A DNA stretch of 48,543 nt from Euzebyales bacterium (GTDB lineage Bacteria > Actinomycetota > Nitriliruptoria > Euzebyales > JAHELV01), in contig DASUUK010000103.1 of the NCBI GenBank assembly GCA_036374135.1, positions 1-48,543 of the forward strand, in the 5' to 3' direction. Shown piece by piece: positions 6,536-13,763 of this stretch. A program made the position numbers and the translations under genes. Below the pieces are notes generated by a model. The model was not told where the DNA came from. It worked only from the letters and a program-made list of their open reading frames with translations, and did no database searches. How positions within the stretch are numbered: the first letter of the stretch is position 1; every line of letters starts with the position of its first letter.

Positions 6536-9191
6536 CCGGCAGGACCGTCTGCCCCTCGGCGTCCGCCCTCGGCGAGGTGTCGTCGGTCGGCACCGGCGCG
6601 GCGTGACCGCCACCGGCGTCGAGTTGGGCCATCCGCTCCTGCATCGTGTAGATGTTCAGCTGGTGGCGCGTCTCGGGCGGCAGGTACTCGATTGCAAGCC
6701 GCCGGAACATGTAGTCGACGATCGAGGACGCGAACTTGACCTCCGAGTCGTCGGTCATGCCCGCAGGCTCGAAGCGCATGTTGATGAACTTCGACACGAA
6801 CGCCTCGAGCGGCACGCCGTACTGCAGGCCGATGCTGACGCTGATCGCGAACGCGTCCATCACACCCGACAGCGTCGAGCCCTGCTTGCCGAGGTTGACG
6901 AAGATCTCGCCCAGACCGTCACCGGGGTACTCCCCCGCCGTCATGTAGCCCTCGGCGTCACCGACCGTGAACGACAACGTCTGCGCGGGCCGCTGGCGCG
7001 GCAGCCGTCGCCGCACGATGCCGGCCTGGGCCGCCACCTCGTCGGTCGTCGTCGACGGCTTCTCGGCGGTCGAGCTCTTCTTGCTGACCGACAGCGGCTG
7101 GGCGACCTTGCAGTTGTCGCGGTAGATTGCCAGCGCCTTCAGCCCGAGCCGCCAGCCCTCCATGTAGATGTGCTCGACGTCCTCGACGGTCGCCGACTCG
7201 GGCATGTTGACCGTCTTCGAGATCGCGCCACTGATCCACGGCTGCACGGCGGCCATCATGCGGACATGGCCCATCGGAGCGATCGAGCGCTCCCCCATCG
7301 CGCAGTCGAACACCTCGAGGTGCTCGGGCCTGAACGCGGGTGCGCCGTCGACGGTCGCGTGGTCGTCGATGTAGGCGACGATCGCCTCGACCTGCTCCGG
7401 CTGGTAGCCCAGGTGGGCCAACGCGACCGGCACGGTCTGGTTGACGATCTTCATCGAACCGCCACCGACCAGCTTCTTCATCTTGACCAGTCCGAGGTCG
7501 GGCTCGATGCCGGTCGTGTCGCAGTCCATCATCAGACCGATCGTGCCCGTCGGTGCCAGCACGGTCGCCTGCGCGTTGCGCACACCGTGGTCGTGGGCCT
7601 CGTCGACCGTCTCGCTCCACGCCGAGCGTGCAGCGTCGAGGACGCTGGTCGGCGCCAGGTCGCGGTCGATGACCGACAGCGCGTCGCGGTGCTTGGCCAG
7701 CACGCGCAGCATGCCGTCGCGGTCGGCGGCGTAGCCGTCGAAGGGTCCCTGCACCTTCGCCAGCTCCACCGACGTGCGGTACGCCTGCCCGGTCATCAGC
7801 GCCGTTATCGCGCCGGCCCAGGCACGACCCTCGTCGGAGTCGTACGGGATGCCCTGACTCATGAGCAGGCCGCCGAGGTTGGCGTAGCCGAGCCCGAGCT
7901 GGCGGTAGGCGCGCGCGTTGGCGCCGATCGCAACAGTCGGGTAGCTCGAGTTGCTGACCAGGATCTCCTGCGCTGTGAAGACGATCTCGACCGCGCGGCG
8001 GAACGACTCGATGTCGAAGACCCCACCCTCTTCGAACTTCCGCAGGTTCAGCGAGGCCAGGTTGCACGCGGAGTTGTCGAGGTGCATGTACTCCGAGCAC
8101 GGGTTGGAGCCGTTGATGCGCCCCGCCTCGGGCGTGGTGTGCCAGTCGTTGATCGTCGTGTCGTACTGGATGCCGGGGTCGGCACACTCCCACGCCGCCC
8201 GTGCGATCTGACGCATCAGCTCGGCCGCCGGCAACGACTTGATGGTCTCACCGGTCGTGACCGCCTTGAGGCCCCACTGCCCGTCTCGCTCGACGTCCCG
8301 CATGAACGCGTCGGTCACCCGCACCGAGTTGTTGGCGTTCTGGTACTGGACGGACGCCGCGTCGCGACCGTCGAGGTCCATGTCGAAGCCGGCCTCGCGC
8401 AGCGCCCGCGCCTTGAGCTCCTCGCGCTGCTTGCACCAGACGAACTCTTCGACGTCGGGGTGGTCGACGTCGAGGATGACCATCTTCGCCGCACGCCGCG
8501 TCTTGCCACCGCTCTTGATGGTGCCGGCCGAGGCGTCCGCGCCACGCATGAAGCTGACCGGGCCGCTCGCCTGGCCCCCGCCGCGCAACTGCTCCTTCGA
8601 CGAGCGGATACGCGACAGGTTGACACCCGATCCGGACCCGCCCTTGAAGATCGTGCCCTCCTCGACGTACCAGTTCAGGATCGACGACATCTCGTCCTCG
8701 ACCGACAGGATGAAGCACGCGGAGCACTGCGGTTCGCTCTCAACGCCGACGTTGAACCAGACAGGAGAGTTGAACGCGGCCTTCTGGTGCACGAGCAGGT
8801 GCTTGAGCTCGCGGCTGAACACGTCGGCCGACCCATCGTCGGCGAAGTAGCCGTCGGACCGCCCCCACCCGGTGATGGTGTCGGCGACCCGGTCGATCAT
8901 GTGCTTGACGCTGCGCTCACGCTCGGGCGTGCCCAGGGTGCCCCGGAAGTACTTCTGGGCGACGATCGTCGTGGCATTCATCGACCAGGTCGCCGGGAAC
9001 TCGACGTCGCGCTGCTCGAAGGCGACCTCCCCGGTGCGGTAGTCGGTGATCACCGCGTCCCGGGTCTCCCAGTCCAAGTCGTCGTACGGGTGGACGCCAG
9101 GGGTCGTGAAGTGCGGTTCGACGCGCAGGCCGGGTCGGACCTCGGCATCGGTGGTGGTCGTGGCCTCAAGGGCGTGACGGATGGTGGTCAT
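6405..9191 (-). CDS. nrdJ: adenosylcobalamin-dependent class II ribonucleotide reductase
   Basis: A 928-residue class II enzyme that reduces ribonucleotides to deoxyribonucleotides with a B12-derived thiyl radical, with no need for oxygen or a small subunit. Visible family features are the FNSPVWFNVG and CSACFILSVED blocks near residue 150-180 (first redox Cys), GGSGSGVNLSRIRSS, NGSNPCSEY around the active-site loop (NPCSEY), ATVLAPTGTIG and a C-terminal CxxC...CxxC zinc or swinging-arm tail ending CGTTSGCS. The start is ATG 9191 with GGAGCT 5 bases upstream; the frame extends further but without family similarity. The 407-base divergent region to nrdR carries NrdR-box-like palindromes. Its 3' end abuts the truncated Nudix gene. 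Confidence 0.95.
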   Translation of the reverse strand: MTTIRHALEATTTTDAEVRPGLRVEPHFTTPGVHPYDDLDWETRDAVITDYRTGEVAFEQRDVEFPATWSMNATTIVAQKYFRGTLGTPERERSVKHMIDRVADTITGWGRSDGYFADDGSADVFSRELKHLLVHQKAAFNSPVWFNVGVESEPQCSACFILSVEDEMSSILNWYVEEGTIFKGGSGSGVNLSRIRSSKEQLRGGGQASGPVSFMRGADASAGTIKSGGKTRRAAKMVILDVDHPDVEEFVWCKQREELKARALREAGFDMDLDGRDAASVQYQNANNSVRVTDAFMRDVERDGQWGLKAVTTGETIKSLPAAELMRQIARAAWECADPGIQYDTTINDWHTTPEAGRINGSNPCSEYMHLDNSACNLASLNLRKFEEGGVFDIESFRRAVEIVFTAQEILVSNSSYPTVAIGANARAYRQLGLGYANLGGLLMSQGIPYDSDEGRAWAGAITALMTGQAYRTSVELAKVQGPFDGYAADRDGMLRVLAKHRDALSVIDRDLAPTSVLDAARSAWSETVDEAHDHGVRNAQATVLAPTGTIGLMMDCDTTGIEPDLGLVKMKKLVGGGSMKIVNQTVPVALAHLGYQPEQVEAIVAYIDDHATVDGAPAFRPEHLEVFDCAMGERSIAPMGHVRMMAAVQPWISGAISKTVNMPESATVEDVEHIYMEGWRLGLKALAIYRDNCKVAQPLSVSKKSSTAEKPSTTTDEVAAQAGIVRRRLPRQRPAQTLSFTVGDAEGYMTAGEYPGDGLGEIFVNLGKQGSTLSGVMDAFAISVSIGLQYGVPLEAFVSKFINMRFEPAGMTDDSEVKFASSIVDYMFRRLAIEYLPPETRHQLNIYTMQERMAQLDAGGGHAAPVPTDDTSPRADAEGQTVLPVTPEHPIDDNYSNAPMCYQCGVSMVRAGSCHCCPQCGTTSGCS

Positions 9192-9313
9192 CAACAGCTC
9201 CTGTGGATCCCCGGCGTGAAACTTCAAGTGTGTAACTTGCCTCCTCCGCCCGCCGGGGTCAAGGGTTCGCCACCGCGACAACCGCTAGATACAGGCTGTA
9301 CGCAGGAATGACT

Positions 9314-9329
9314 CCACAACATGTTGTGG
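9314..9329. promoter_or_regulatory. candidate NrdR box 1 (perfect 16-bp palindrome)
   Basis: CCACAACATGTTGTGG is a perfect inverted repeat in the nrdJ/nrdR divergent region, 122 bases from the nrdJ start. Its CaCnAcATnTnGtG layout agrees with actinobacterial NrdR boxes as I recall them. Location between nrdJ and nrdR makes NrdR the natural ligand. A second copy lies 108 bases away. Confidence 0.6.
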
Positions 9330-9421
9330 TGCGCCGTAACGCTTTCCTGCCATGCGCAACACTACCGTGCGGGCGATCGACTGTCGTGGTGGGACCTGTT
9401 GACAACGCCGGTGCGCGCTGA

Positions 9422-9437
9422 CCACGACATGTTGTGG
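9422..9437. promoter_or_regulatory. candidate NrdR box 2 (near-perfect palindrome)
   Basis: CCACGACATGTTGTGG is the same 16-mer as the site at 9314 with a single change in the left arm. NrdR usually binds paired boxes, often closer together (about three helical turns) than the 108 bases seen here, so looping or two independent sites, one per promoter, are both possible. Confidence 0.5.
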
Positions 9438-9451
9438 CGTCCGACGCCAGC

Positions 9452-9558
9452 TGTGGACACGCCCGTGCACACCTGTGGACAGCTTGTGGAGCGTGTGGTC
9501 GCACACCGTGGACAACCGGTGGAAAACCCGGCCACATCTGTGGTCAGAGGGTGGACAG
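9452..9558 (+). repeat. phased array of DnaA-box-like TGTGGACA repeats
   Basis: Eight copies of a GTGG-cored element lie in one orientation in 107 bases. GTGG begins at 9453, 9475, 9486, 9495, 9508, 9519, 9540 and 9551, so steps are close to 11 or 22 bases. The best copies are TGTGGACAC (9452), TGTGGACAG (9474), CGTGGACAA (9507) and GGTGGACAG (9550), close to the high-GC DnaA box complement TGTGGACAA. A further one-mismatch copy, TGTTGACAA, is at 9397-9405. The array ends 40 bases before the nrdR start. DnaA binding is inferred from the match only. Confidence 0.5.
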
Positions 9559-9598
9559 CGACGGGTAGATTTTCTGGCGTACCCCTGAAAGGCCATCC

Positions 9599-10072
9599 GT
9601 GCGTTGCCCGTACTGCGCAGCCGACGACGATCGCGTCATCGACTCCCGCCCCGCTGACGGCGGCATGTCGGTGCGCCGTCGACGCGAGTGCCGCGCGTGC
9701 CAGCAGCGCTTCACGACGTTCGAACGGACAGCCCACGAGGCACTGACCGTGCGCAAGCGTGACGGCACTACCGAACCGTTCCGGCGCGACAAGCTGCACC
9801 TGGGCATGGCGCGGGCGTTGGCCAACCTGGACGTGGACGGCGACGCCCTGCGCACGAGCGCGGCACGTGTCGAGGTGCAACTGCGCCAGACCGGACAGCG
9901 CACCGTGACGAGCGAGGACATCGGACGTGCGGTCCTCGATGTGCTGCGTGACATCCATCACGTCGCCTACGTGCGGTTCGCGAGCGTGTACAAGGGCTTC
10001 ACGTCCTCGGAGGACTTCGCGCGCGAGCTCGCGAATCTGGAGCAGGACGGCGAACCCATCGGAGGCATGTAG
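9599..10072 (+). CDS. nrdR: transcriptional repressor NrdR
   Basis: A 157-residue NrdR, the ATP/dATP-sensing repressor of ribonucleotide reductase genes. The N-terminal zinc ribbon has CPYC (residues 3-6) and CRAC (31-34), with the DSRP and RRRREC motifs between and RFTTFER after. The ATP-cone domain spans about 49-139 (VRKRDGTTEPFRRDKL to the YVRFASVYKGF motif). The start is GTG at 9599, with GAAAGG 7-12 bases upstream. It is divergent from nrdJ, its expected target, and convergent with the LysM gene 31 bases beyond its stop. The upstream region holds two palindromes and a DnaA-box-like array, so autoregulation and replication-linked control are plausible. Confidence 0.96.
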   Translation: MRCPYCAADDDRVIDSRPADGGMSVRRRRECRACQQRFTTFERTAHEALTVRKRDGTTEPFRRDKLHLGMARALANLDVDGDALRTSAARVEVQLRQTGQRTVTSEDIGRAVLDVLRDIHHVAYVRFASVYKGFTSSEDFARELANLEQDGEPIGGM

Positions 10073-10103
10073 CCCGCCGCGGTCACGGCCGGTTCGCGAC
10101 GGC

Positions 10104-10529
10104 CTACGGCTGCCCGGCCGAGCGTGGGGCAGCCACGACGGGCGACGTCGCGACCGGCACCGACACGGCCGTGCCCGGGCGAATCGCGGCGGGATCGATC
10201 GCGTTGCGGTCCGCGACCTCGGCCACCCAGGACGCACGATCCACGCCGGCCGGGGCGTACCGCTCGGCGAGATCCCACAGGGTGCCGCCCTCGGGGACCA
10301 CGACCGTCACGTCCATGTGCGCCACCGGGGCGTCTGATCCGCGCGACAGCGCCCGCACGGCGACCACGCCGCCGACCACGATCGCCGACACCACGGCCAG
10401 CACCAGCGCCCGACGCAACCAGAACACCCGGCGGGGCGGGCGCGGAGATGCTGCCGGCGTGGGCAGGACGCGCAGCCCTCGGCGGCGGTCGTCGTACCGC
10501 TGCTCGAGCTCACGTAGCGCGACTGCCAT
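10104..10529 (-). CDS. LysM membrane protein divergent from lexA, candidate SOS division inhibitor
   Basis: From ATG 10529 the product is 141 residues, with GGAGGAC 5 bases upstream of the start. A basic cytoplasmic N-terminus is followed by one membrane segment (about 40-58) and an external LysM domain at about 73-125 (VVVPEGGTLWDLAERY to IRPGTAVSVPV), a peptidoglycan-binding fold. Genes of this architecture divergent from lexA include yneA of Bacillus and Rv2719c of M. tuberculosis, SOS-induced proteins that hold back cell division or act on the wall. Its TTGACA -35 with a LexA box in the promoter spacer supports SOS control. The division-inhibitor role is inferred from context and architecture. 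Confidence 0.78.
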   Translation of the reverse strand: MAVALRELEQRYDDRRRGLRVLPTPAASPRPPRRVFWLRRALVLAVVSAIVVGGVVAVRALSRGSDAPVAHMDVTVVVPEGGTLWDLAERYAPAGVDRASWVAEVADRNAIDPAAIRPGTAVSVPVATSPVVAAPRSAGQP

Positions 10530-10581
10530 GCCGTCCTCCTGTGACTCTCTGTACTGCGGTCCAATCCAGAGCCAGCTGTGG

Positions 10582-10595
10582 CGAACCTGTGTTCG
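10582..10595. promoter_or_regulatory. LexA (SOS) box 1
   Basis: CGAAC-CTGT-GTTCG is an exact match to the CGAACnnnnGTTCG SOS box used by Bacillus and actinobacteria. It lies 53 bases upstream of the LysM gene start, in its transcribed leader or just downstream of its -10 element. Confidence 0.85.
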
Positions 10596-10607
10596 ATCCG
10601 GACGGCC

Positions 10608-10636
10608 AGCATGATCGAACATCCGTTCGTTGTCAA
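10608..10636 (-). promoter_or_regulatory. LysM gene promoter with LexA box in the spacer
   Basis: On the minus strand TTGACA (10631-10636) is a perfect -35. It is followed by a 17-base spacer and CATGCT (10608-10613) as a weak -10. The LexA box at 10616-10629 fills the spacer, so LexA binding would block the polymerase. Confidence 0.5.
10616..10629. promoter_or_regulatory. LexA (SOS) box 2
   Basis: CGAAC-ATCC-GTTCG is an exact SOS box, positioned between the putative -35 and -10 of the LysM gene promoter. Confidence 0.87.
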
Positions 10637-10645
10637 CCGGCGATT

Positions 10646-10659
10646 CGCACAAACGTTCG
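10646..10659. promoter_or_regulatory. LexA (SOS) box 3, one mismatch
   Basis: CGCAC-AAAC-GTTCG matches the SOS box except for one base in the left arm. It sits just upstream of the LysM gene -35, between the two divergent promoters. Confidence 0.5.
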
Positions 10660-10704
10660 ACGGCGCGCGTCGGCGTCGTCCGACCCGGACGCTGGGCCAC
10701 GAAG

Positions 10705-10718
10705 CGAACAGGTGTTTG
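10705..10718. promoter_or_regulatory. LexA (SOS) box 4, one mismatch
   Basis: CGAAC-AGGT-GTTTG has one changed base in the right arm. Its right arm overlaps the proposed lexA -35 (10716-10721), the right place for autorepression. Confidence 0.65.
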
Positions 10719-10744
10719 CTTTGTGTGGCCGTAGTCGGTAGCGT
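10716..10744 (+). promoter_or_regulatory. putative lexA promoter
   Basis: TTGCTT (10716-10721) and TAGCGT (10739-10744) are separated by 17 bases, 68 bases upstream of the lexA start. SOS box 4 overlaps the -35. Elements were found by eye; transcription start mapping would decide. Confidence 0.45.
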
Positions 10745-10812
10745 GCAGCCAACCTCGTCAGTGACGCTCCACCCCGGTGGGGCCCGACCTGCAGCTCGGC
10801 AAGGAGAGCCCG

Positions 10813-11451
10813 ATGACCGGCAGCAACGACCTGACCTCGCGGCAGCAGCAGATCCTCGACATGATCCGGCAGACGGTGGAGGACCGTGGCTACCCGCCGA
10901 GCGTCCGGGAGATCGGTGAGGCGGTCGGGTTGCGGTCGACGTCGAGCGTGCACGCGCAACTCGCCTCGCTCGAACGGATGGGCTACCTGCGCCGCGATCC
11001 GTCCCGGCCGCGCGCGATCGAGGTGCGGTTCGACCCCGACAGCGAGCTCGCCCGGACGCCGGCGAGCGTCCGCGCGGTTCCGCTGGTCGGTGAGATCGCG
11101 GCCGGCGCGCCCATCCTCGCCGAGGAGCGGGTCGAGGAGCTGTACCAGCTCCCCCGCGACCTCGTGGGCGAGGGTACGTTGTTCATGCTCCGGGTTCGCG
11201 GTGAATCGATGGTGCTCGCCGGCGTGCTGCCCGACGACTACGTCGTCATCCGCCAGCAGCCGACGGTGGAGCAGGGCGAGATGTGCGCGGCGATGATCGA
11301 CGGTGAGGCGACGGTCAAGTTCTTCCGGCGGACACGCGACGGCCGCCTGTTCCTCGACCCCGCCAACGACGGCTACGAGCCGATCCCTGTCCCACAGGGA
11401 GAGCAGGCGTCGATCCTCGGTCGGGTGGTCGCCGTCCTGCGGAGCCTCTAG
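10813..11451 (+). CDS. lexA: SOS repressor LexA
   Basis: A 212-residue LexA, the repressor of the DNA damage response that self-cleaves on activated RecA. The winged-helix N-terminus (SRQQQILDMIRQ to MGYLRRDPSRPRAIEV, residues 9-71) is standard. The cleavage bond is Ala97-Gly98 in EIAAGAP, and the catalytic dyad is Ser132 (RGESM) and Lys169 (GEATVKF). The ATG at 10813 has AAGGAGA 7 bases upstream; an in-frame ATG at 10777 lacks one. Four LexA boxes lie between it and the divergent LysM gene, so autoregulation is expected. It is convergent with hflX, stop to stop 10 bases apart. Confidence 0.97.
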   Translation: MTGSNDLTSRQQQILDMIRQTVEDRGYPPSVREIGEAVGLRSTSSVHAQLASLERMGYLRRDPSRPRAIEVRFDPDSELARTPASVRAVPLVGEIAAGAPILAEERVEELYQLPRDLVGEGTLFMLRVRGESMVLAGVLPDDYVVIRQQPTVEQGEMCAAMIDGEATVKFFRRTRDGRLFLDPANDGYEPIPVPQGEQASILGRVVAVLRSL

Positions 11452-11461
11452 GCGACCCCGA

Positions 11462-12871
11462 TCACCGATCGGACCCGTCAGCCGCGGCACCACCGTCCGC
11501 GCCGTCGATCGCGGCACCGTCAACGACGATGAACCGCTGCAGCGACGCGACGGCGCTGTGGTCCAGCTGCGCCACCACATACGTGCCCTCGGGACGGTGC
11601 TCCTCCTTCAGCACGGTGCCATCACGGTGCGCCAGCGCGACCAGGTGGGCGTGTTGGTAGGGCACGAGCGCCTCGACGAGGCGACGTGACGACGCCAACC
11701 GGCCCGTGACCGCGGCGACGAGTGCCTCGACGCCCTCGCCTGTCGCGGCCGACACGGCGACGGCGTCGGCGTGCGCGCGCAGCAGCCGGCGCACCGTCGC
11801 CTCATCGGTGACGTCGACCTTGTTCAACGCGAGGACCTTGGGCAGCGCACCGGCGCCGATCTCGTCGAGCACGGCGTCAACGGCGCGGATCTGCTCGTCG
11901 ACGCGCGGGTGGCCGGCATCGCACACGTGGACGAGCAGGTGGGCATCGGTCGTCTGTTCCAGCGTCGACTTGAACGCCTCGACCAGCTGGGTCGGCAGGT
12001 TCTGGATGAACCCCACCGTGTCGGTCGCGATGGCGGTGCGTCCGTCGGTCAGCTCGAGTCGCCGTGCCGTGACGTCGAGCGTGGCGAACAGCTGGTCGGC
12101 AACGCCGACCGACGCACCCGTCAGCCGGTTGAGCAGTGTCGACTTGCCCGCGTTGGTGTAGCCCACGAGCGCCACGACCGGGACCTGGTTGCGCTCTCGG
12201 CGGCGGACCTTCAGTGCGCGGGCGCGGCGGGCGTCGTCGAGGTCGGCGCGCAGCTTGGTGATGCGCCGGGCGATGCGGCGCCTGTCGACCTCCAGCTGCG
12301 ACTCCCCCGGACCACGCGTGCCGATGCCACCGGCCTGTCGTGACAGGGCCTGCCCCCAGCCACGCAGACGCGACATCAGGTACGTGAGCTGGGCCAGCTC
12401 TACCTGGAGCTTGCCCTCCCGGGACGAGGCGTGCTGGGCGAAGATGTCGAGGATGACGATCGTGCGGTCCAGCACCTTGACGGCGAGCGACTCCTCGAGC
12501 GTCCGCTGCTGCGCCGGCGTGAGCTCGTCGTCGAAGATGACCGCGTCGACGTCCGCATCATGGACGCGGTCGCGGAGCTCGACGACCTTGCCACTGCCGA
12601 TGAACGTCGCGGGATCAGGTCGCTCACGGCGCTGGACGAAGCGCTCGACGGTGACGCCGCCGGCCGTGTTGACCAGCAACTCGAGCTCGTCGAGCGACGA
12701 CGCGACGGTGGTGGAGCTGTCGTCGGCGAGCTGGACGGCGACGAGGATCGCGCGCTCGACCGGCCGGATGATGTCGACACCCTCGCGCGGGGCGTCGTCC
12801 CCGATCCGCTCGGCCTCCGCGCGGCGCTGCACAGCCCGTGGCATCTGTGCCGTGGGTTCCCCGTCGGTCAT
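11462..12871 (-). CDS. hflX: ribosome-associated GTPase HflX
   Basis: A 469-residue HflX, a GTPase that binds the 50S subunit and rescues stalled or stressed ribosomes. The N-terminal HflX domain covers about 40-190, with the glycine-rich FIGSGKV and the GGIGTRGPGESQLE linker. The G domain follows: P-loop GYTNAGKST at 237-245, switch II DTVGFIQNLP, NKVD for guanine specificity and SAATGEG. An Ala/Asp-rich tail ends the protein. The ATG overlaps the dapF stop by 4 bases, so it is the last gene of the miaB-miaA-dapF-hflX run. Confidence 0.96.
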   Translation of the reverse strand: MTDGEPTAQMPRAVQRRAEAERIGDDAPREGVDIIRPVERAILVAVQLADDSSTTVASSLDELELLVNTAGGVTVERFVQRRERPDPATFIGSGKVVELRDRVHDADVDAVIFDDELTPAQQRTLEESLAVKVLDRTIVILDIFAQHASSREGKLQVELAQLTYLMSRLRGWGQALSRQAGGIGTRGPGESQLEVDRRRIARRITKLRADLDDARRARALKVRRRERNQVPVVALVGYTNAGKSTLLNRLTGASVGVADQLFATLDVTARRLELTDGRTAIATDTVGFIQNLPTQLVEAFKSTLEQTTDAHLLVHVCDAGHPRVDEQIRAVDAVLDEIGAGALPKVLALNKVDVTDEATVRRLLRAHADAVAVSAATGEGVEALVAAVTGRLASSRRLVEALVPYQHAHLVALAHRDGTVLKEEHRPEGTYVVAQLDHSAVASLQRFIVVDGAAIDGADGGAAADGSDR

Positions 12872-13713
12872 TCGAAGGCCGCCCGCAGCCAGGCGTCATC
12901 CAGCGTCGCGTCGAACACGGTCACCGCGGGGCCGCGGATGTACAACGCGTCATCCTCCCAGTCGACGTGCAGGACACCACCCGGCACCTCGACGCGGACG
13001 TGGCGACCGACGCGGCCCCACAGGTGTGCCGCGACGGCCATGGCGGATGCGCCGGTCCCCGAGGCGAGCGTCTCGCCGACGCCACGCTCCCAGATGCGTC
13101 CGTGGACGACACCCGGCTGGGGAACGCTGACGAACTCGACGTTCGTGCCGTCCGGGAACGCCGTGTGCGTCCCGATCCGCGGGCCCCAGTCAGCGACCGG
13201 CGCCTTGTCGGCCTCCTCGACCTCGACGACAGCGTGCGGGTTGCCAATCGACAACGTCGTCGTCTCGACCTGCACCACACCTTGTCCATCGGCGGTCGGC
13301 AGGGTGATGGTGACCTCCCCGGTCGGTTGCGGCACACCCATGTTGACGCGCGTCTCGGTGACCCGACCTGAGCCGTCGCGACCGGTCACCACCACGTGCT
13401 TCGTCCCGGCACGCGAGCCGACGCGCACCGTGTCGCCCGACAGCAGACCGCGGTCGAGCGCGTACGCCGCCACGCACCGCACGCCGTTGCCACACATCTC
13501 GACCACACCGCCGTCGGCGTTGCGGTAGTCCATGAACACATCCGCATCATCGGTCCGCGGTGCCGCGATGCGGATCACACCGTCGCCACCGACGCCACGA
13601 TGACGGTCGCACAGCGCCCGGACGAGTACCGACCCGAGGTCGATGGATCCGTCGAGATCCGCGATCACGACGAAGTCGTTGCCGCATCCGTGGACCTTGC
13701 TCACCTGCATCAT
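12868..13713 (-). CDS. dapF: diaminopimelate epimerase with second catalytic Cys replaced by Ser
   Basis: A 281-residue DapF that should convert LL- to meso-diaminopimelate for peptidoglycan and lysine. The start MMQVSKVHGCGNDF is typical, and the first catalytic Cys is present as Cys74 in EMCGNGVRC. At the second site the family has ACGTGAC-like sequence, but here it reads ETLASGTGAS, so Ser218 (codon TCG, 13060-13062) stands where the partner Cys is expected. Other blocks (GNPHAVV, WERGVGET) are intact. The start at 13713 follows a GAAGGTGAAG stretch. It lies 51 bases after miaA and its stop overlaps the hflX start. See findings for the consequence of the Ser. Confidence 0.93.
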   Translation of the reverse strand: MMQVSKVHGCGNDFVVIADLDGSIDLGSVLVRALCDRHRGVGGDGVIRIAAPRTDDADVFMDYRNADGGVVEMCGNGVRCVAAYALDRGLLSGDTVRVGSRAGTKHVVVTGRDGSGRVTETRVNMGVPQPTGEVTITLPTADGQGVVQVETTTLSIGNPHAVVEVEEADKAPVADWGPRIGTHTAFPDGTNVEFVSVPQPGVVHGRIWERGVGETLASGTGASAMAVAAHLWGRVGRHVRVEVPGGVLHVDWEDDALYIRGPAVTVFDATLDDAWLRAAFE

Positions 13714-13763
13714 CTTCACCTTCGCCGTCCCGCGGGGACCATCACGGTCGTGGCCGCGGTCCA

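Noticed and set aside
6294-9311. 1005-codon open frame antisense to nrdJ
   Set aside because: nrdJ on the other strand has full family motifs; this frame is an artefact of high GC, apart from its first part, which is the Nudix fragment in frame.
9397-9405. TTGACA at 9399-9404 as a -35 for nrdR
   Set aside because: No acceptable -10 lies 16-18 bases downstream; the sequence is better read as a DnaA-like repeat.
9452-9558. Replication origin
   Set aside because: dnaA, dnaN and gyrase genes are absent nearby and there is no AT-rich unwinding region; a regulatory or titration array fits better.
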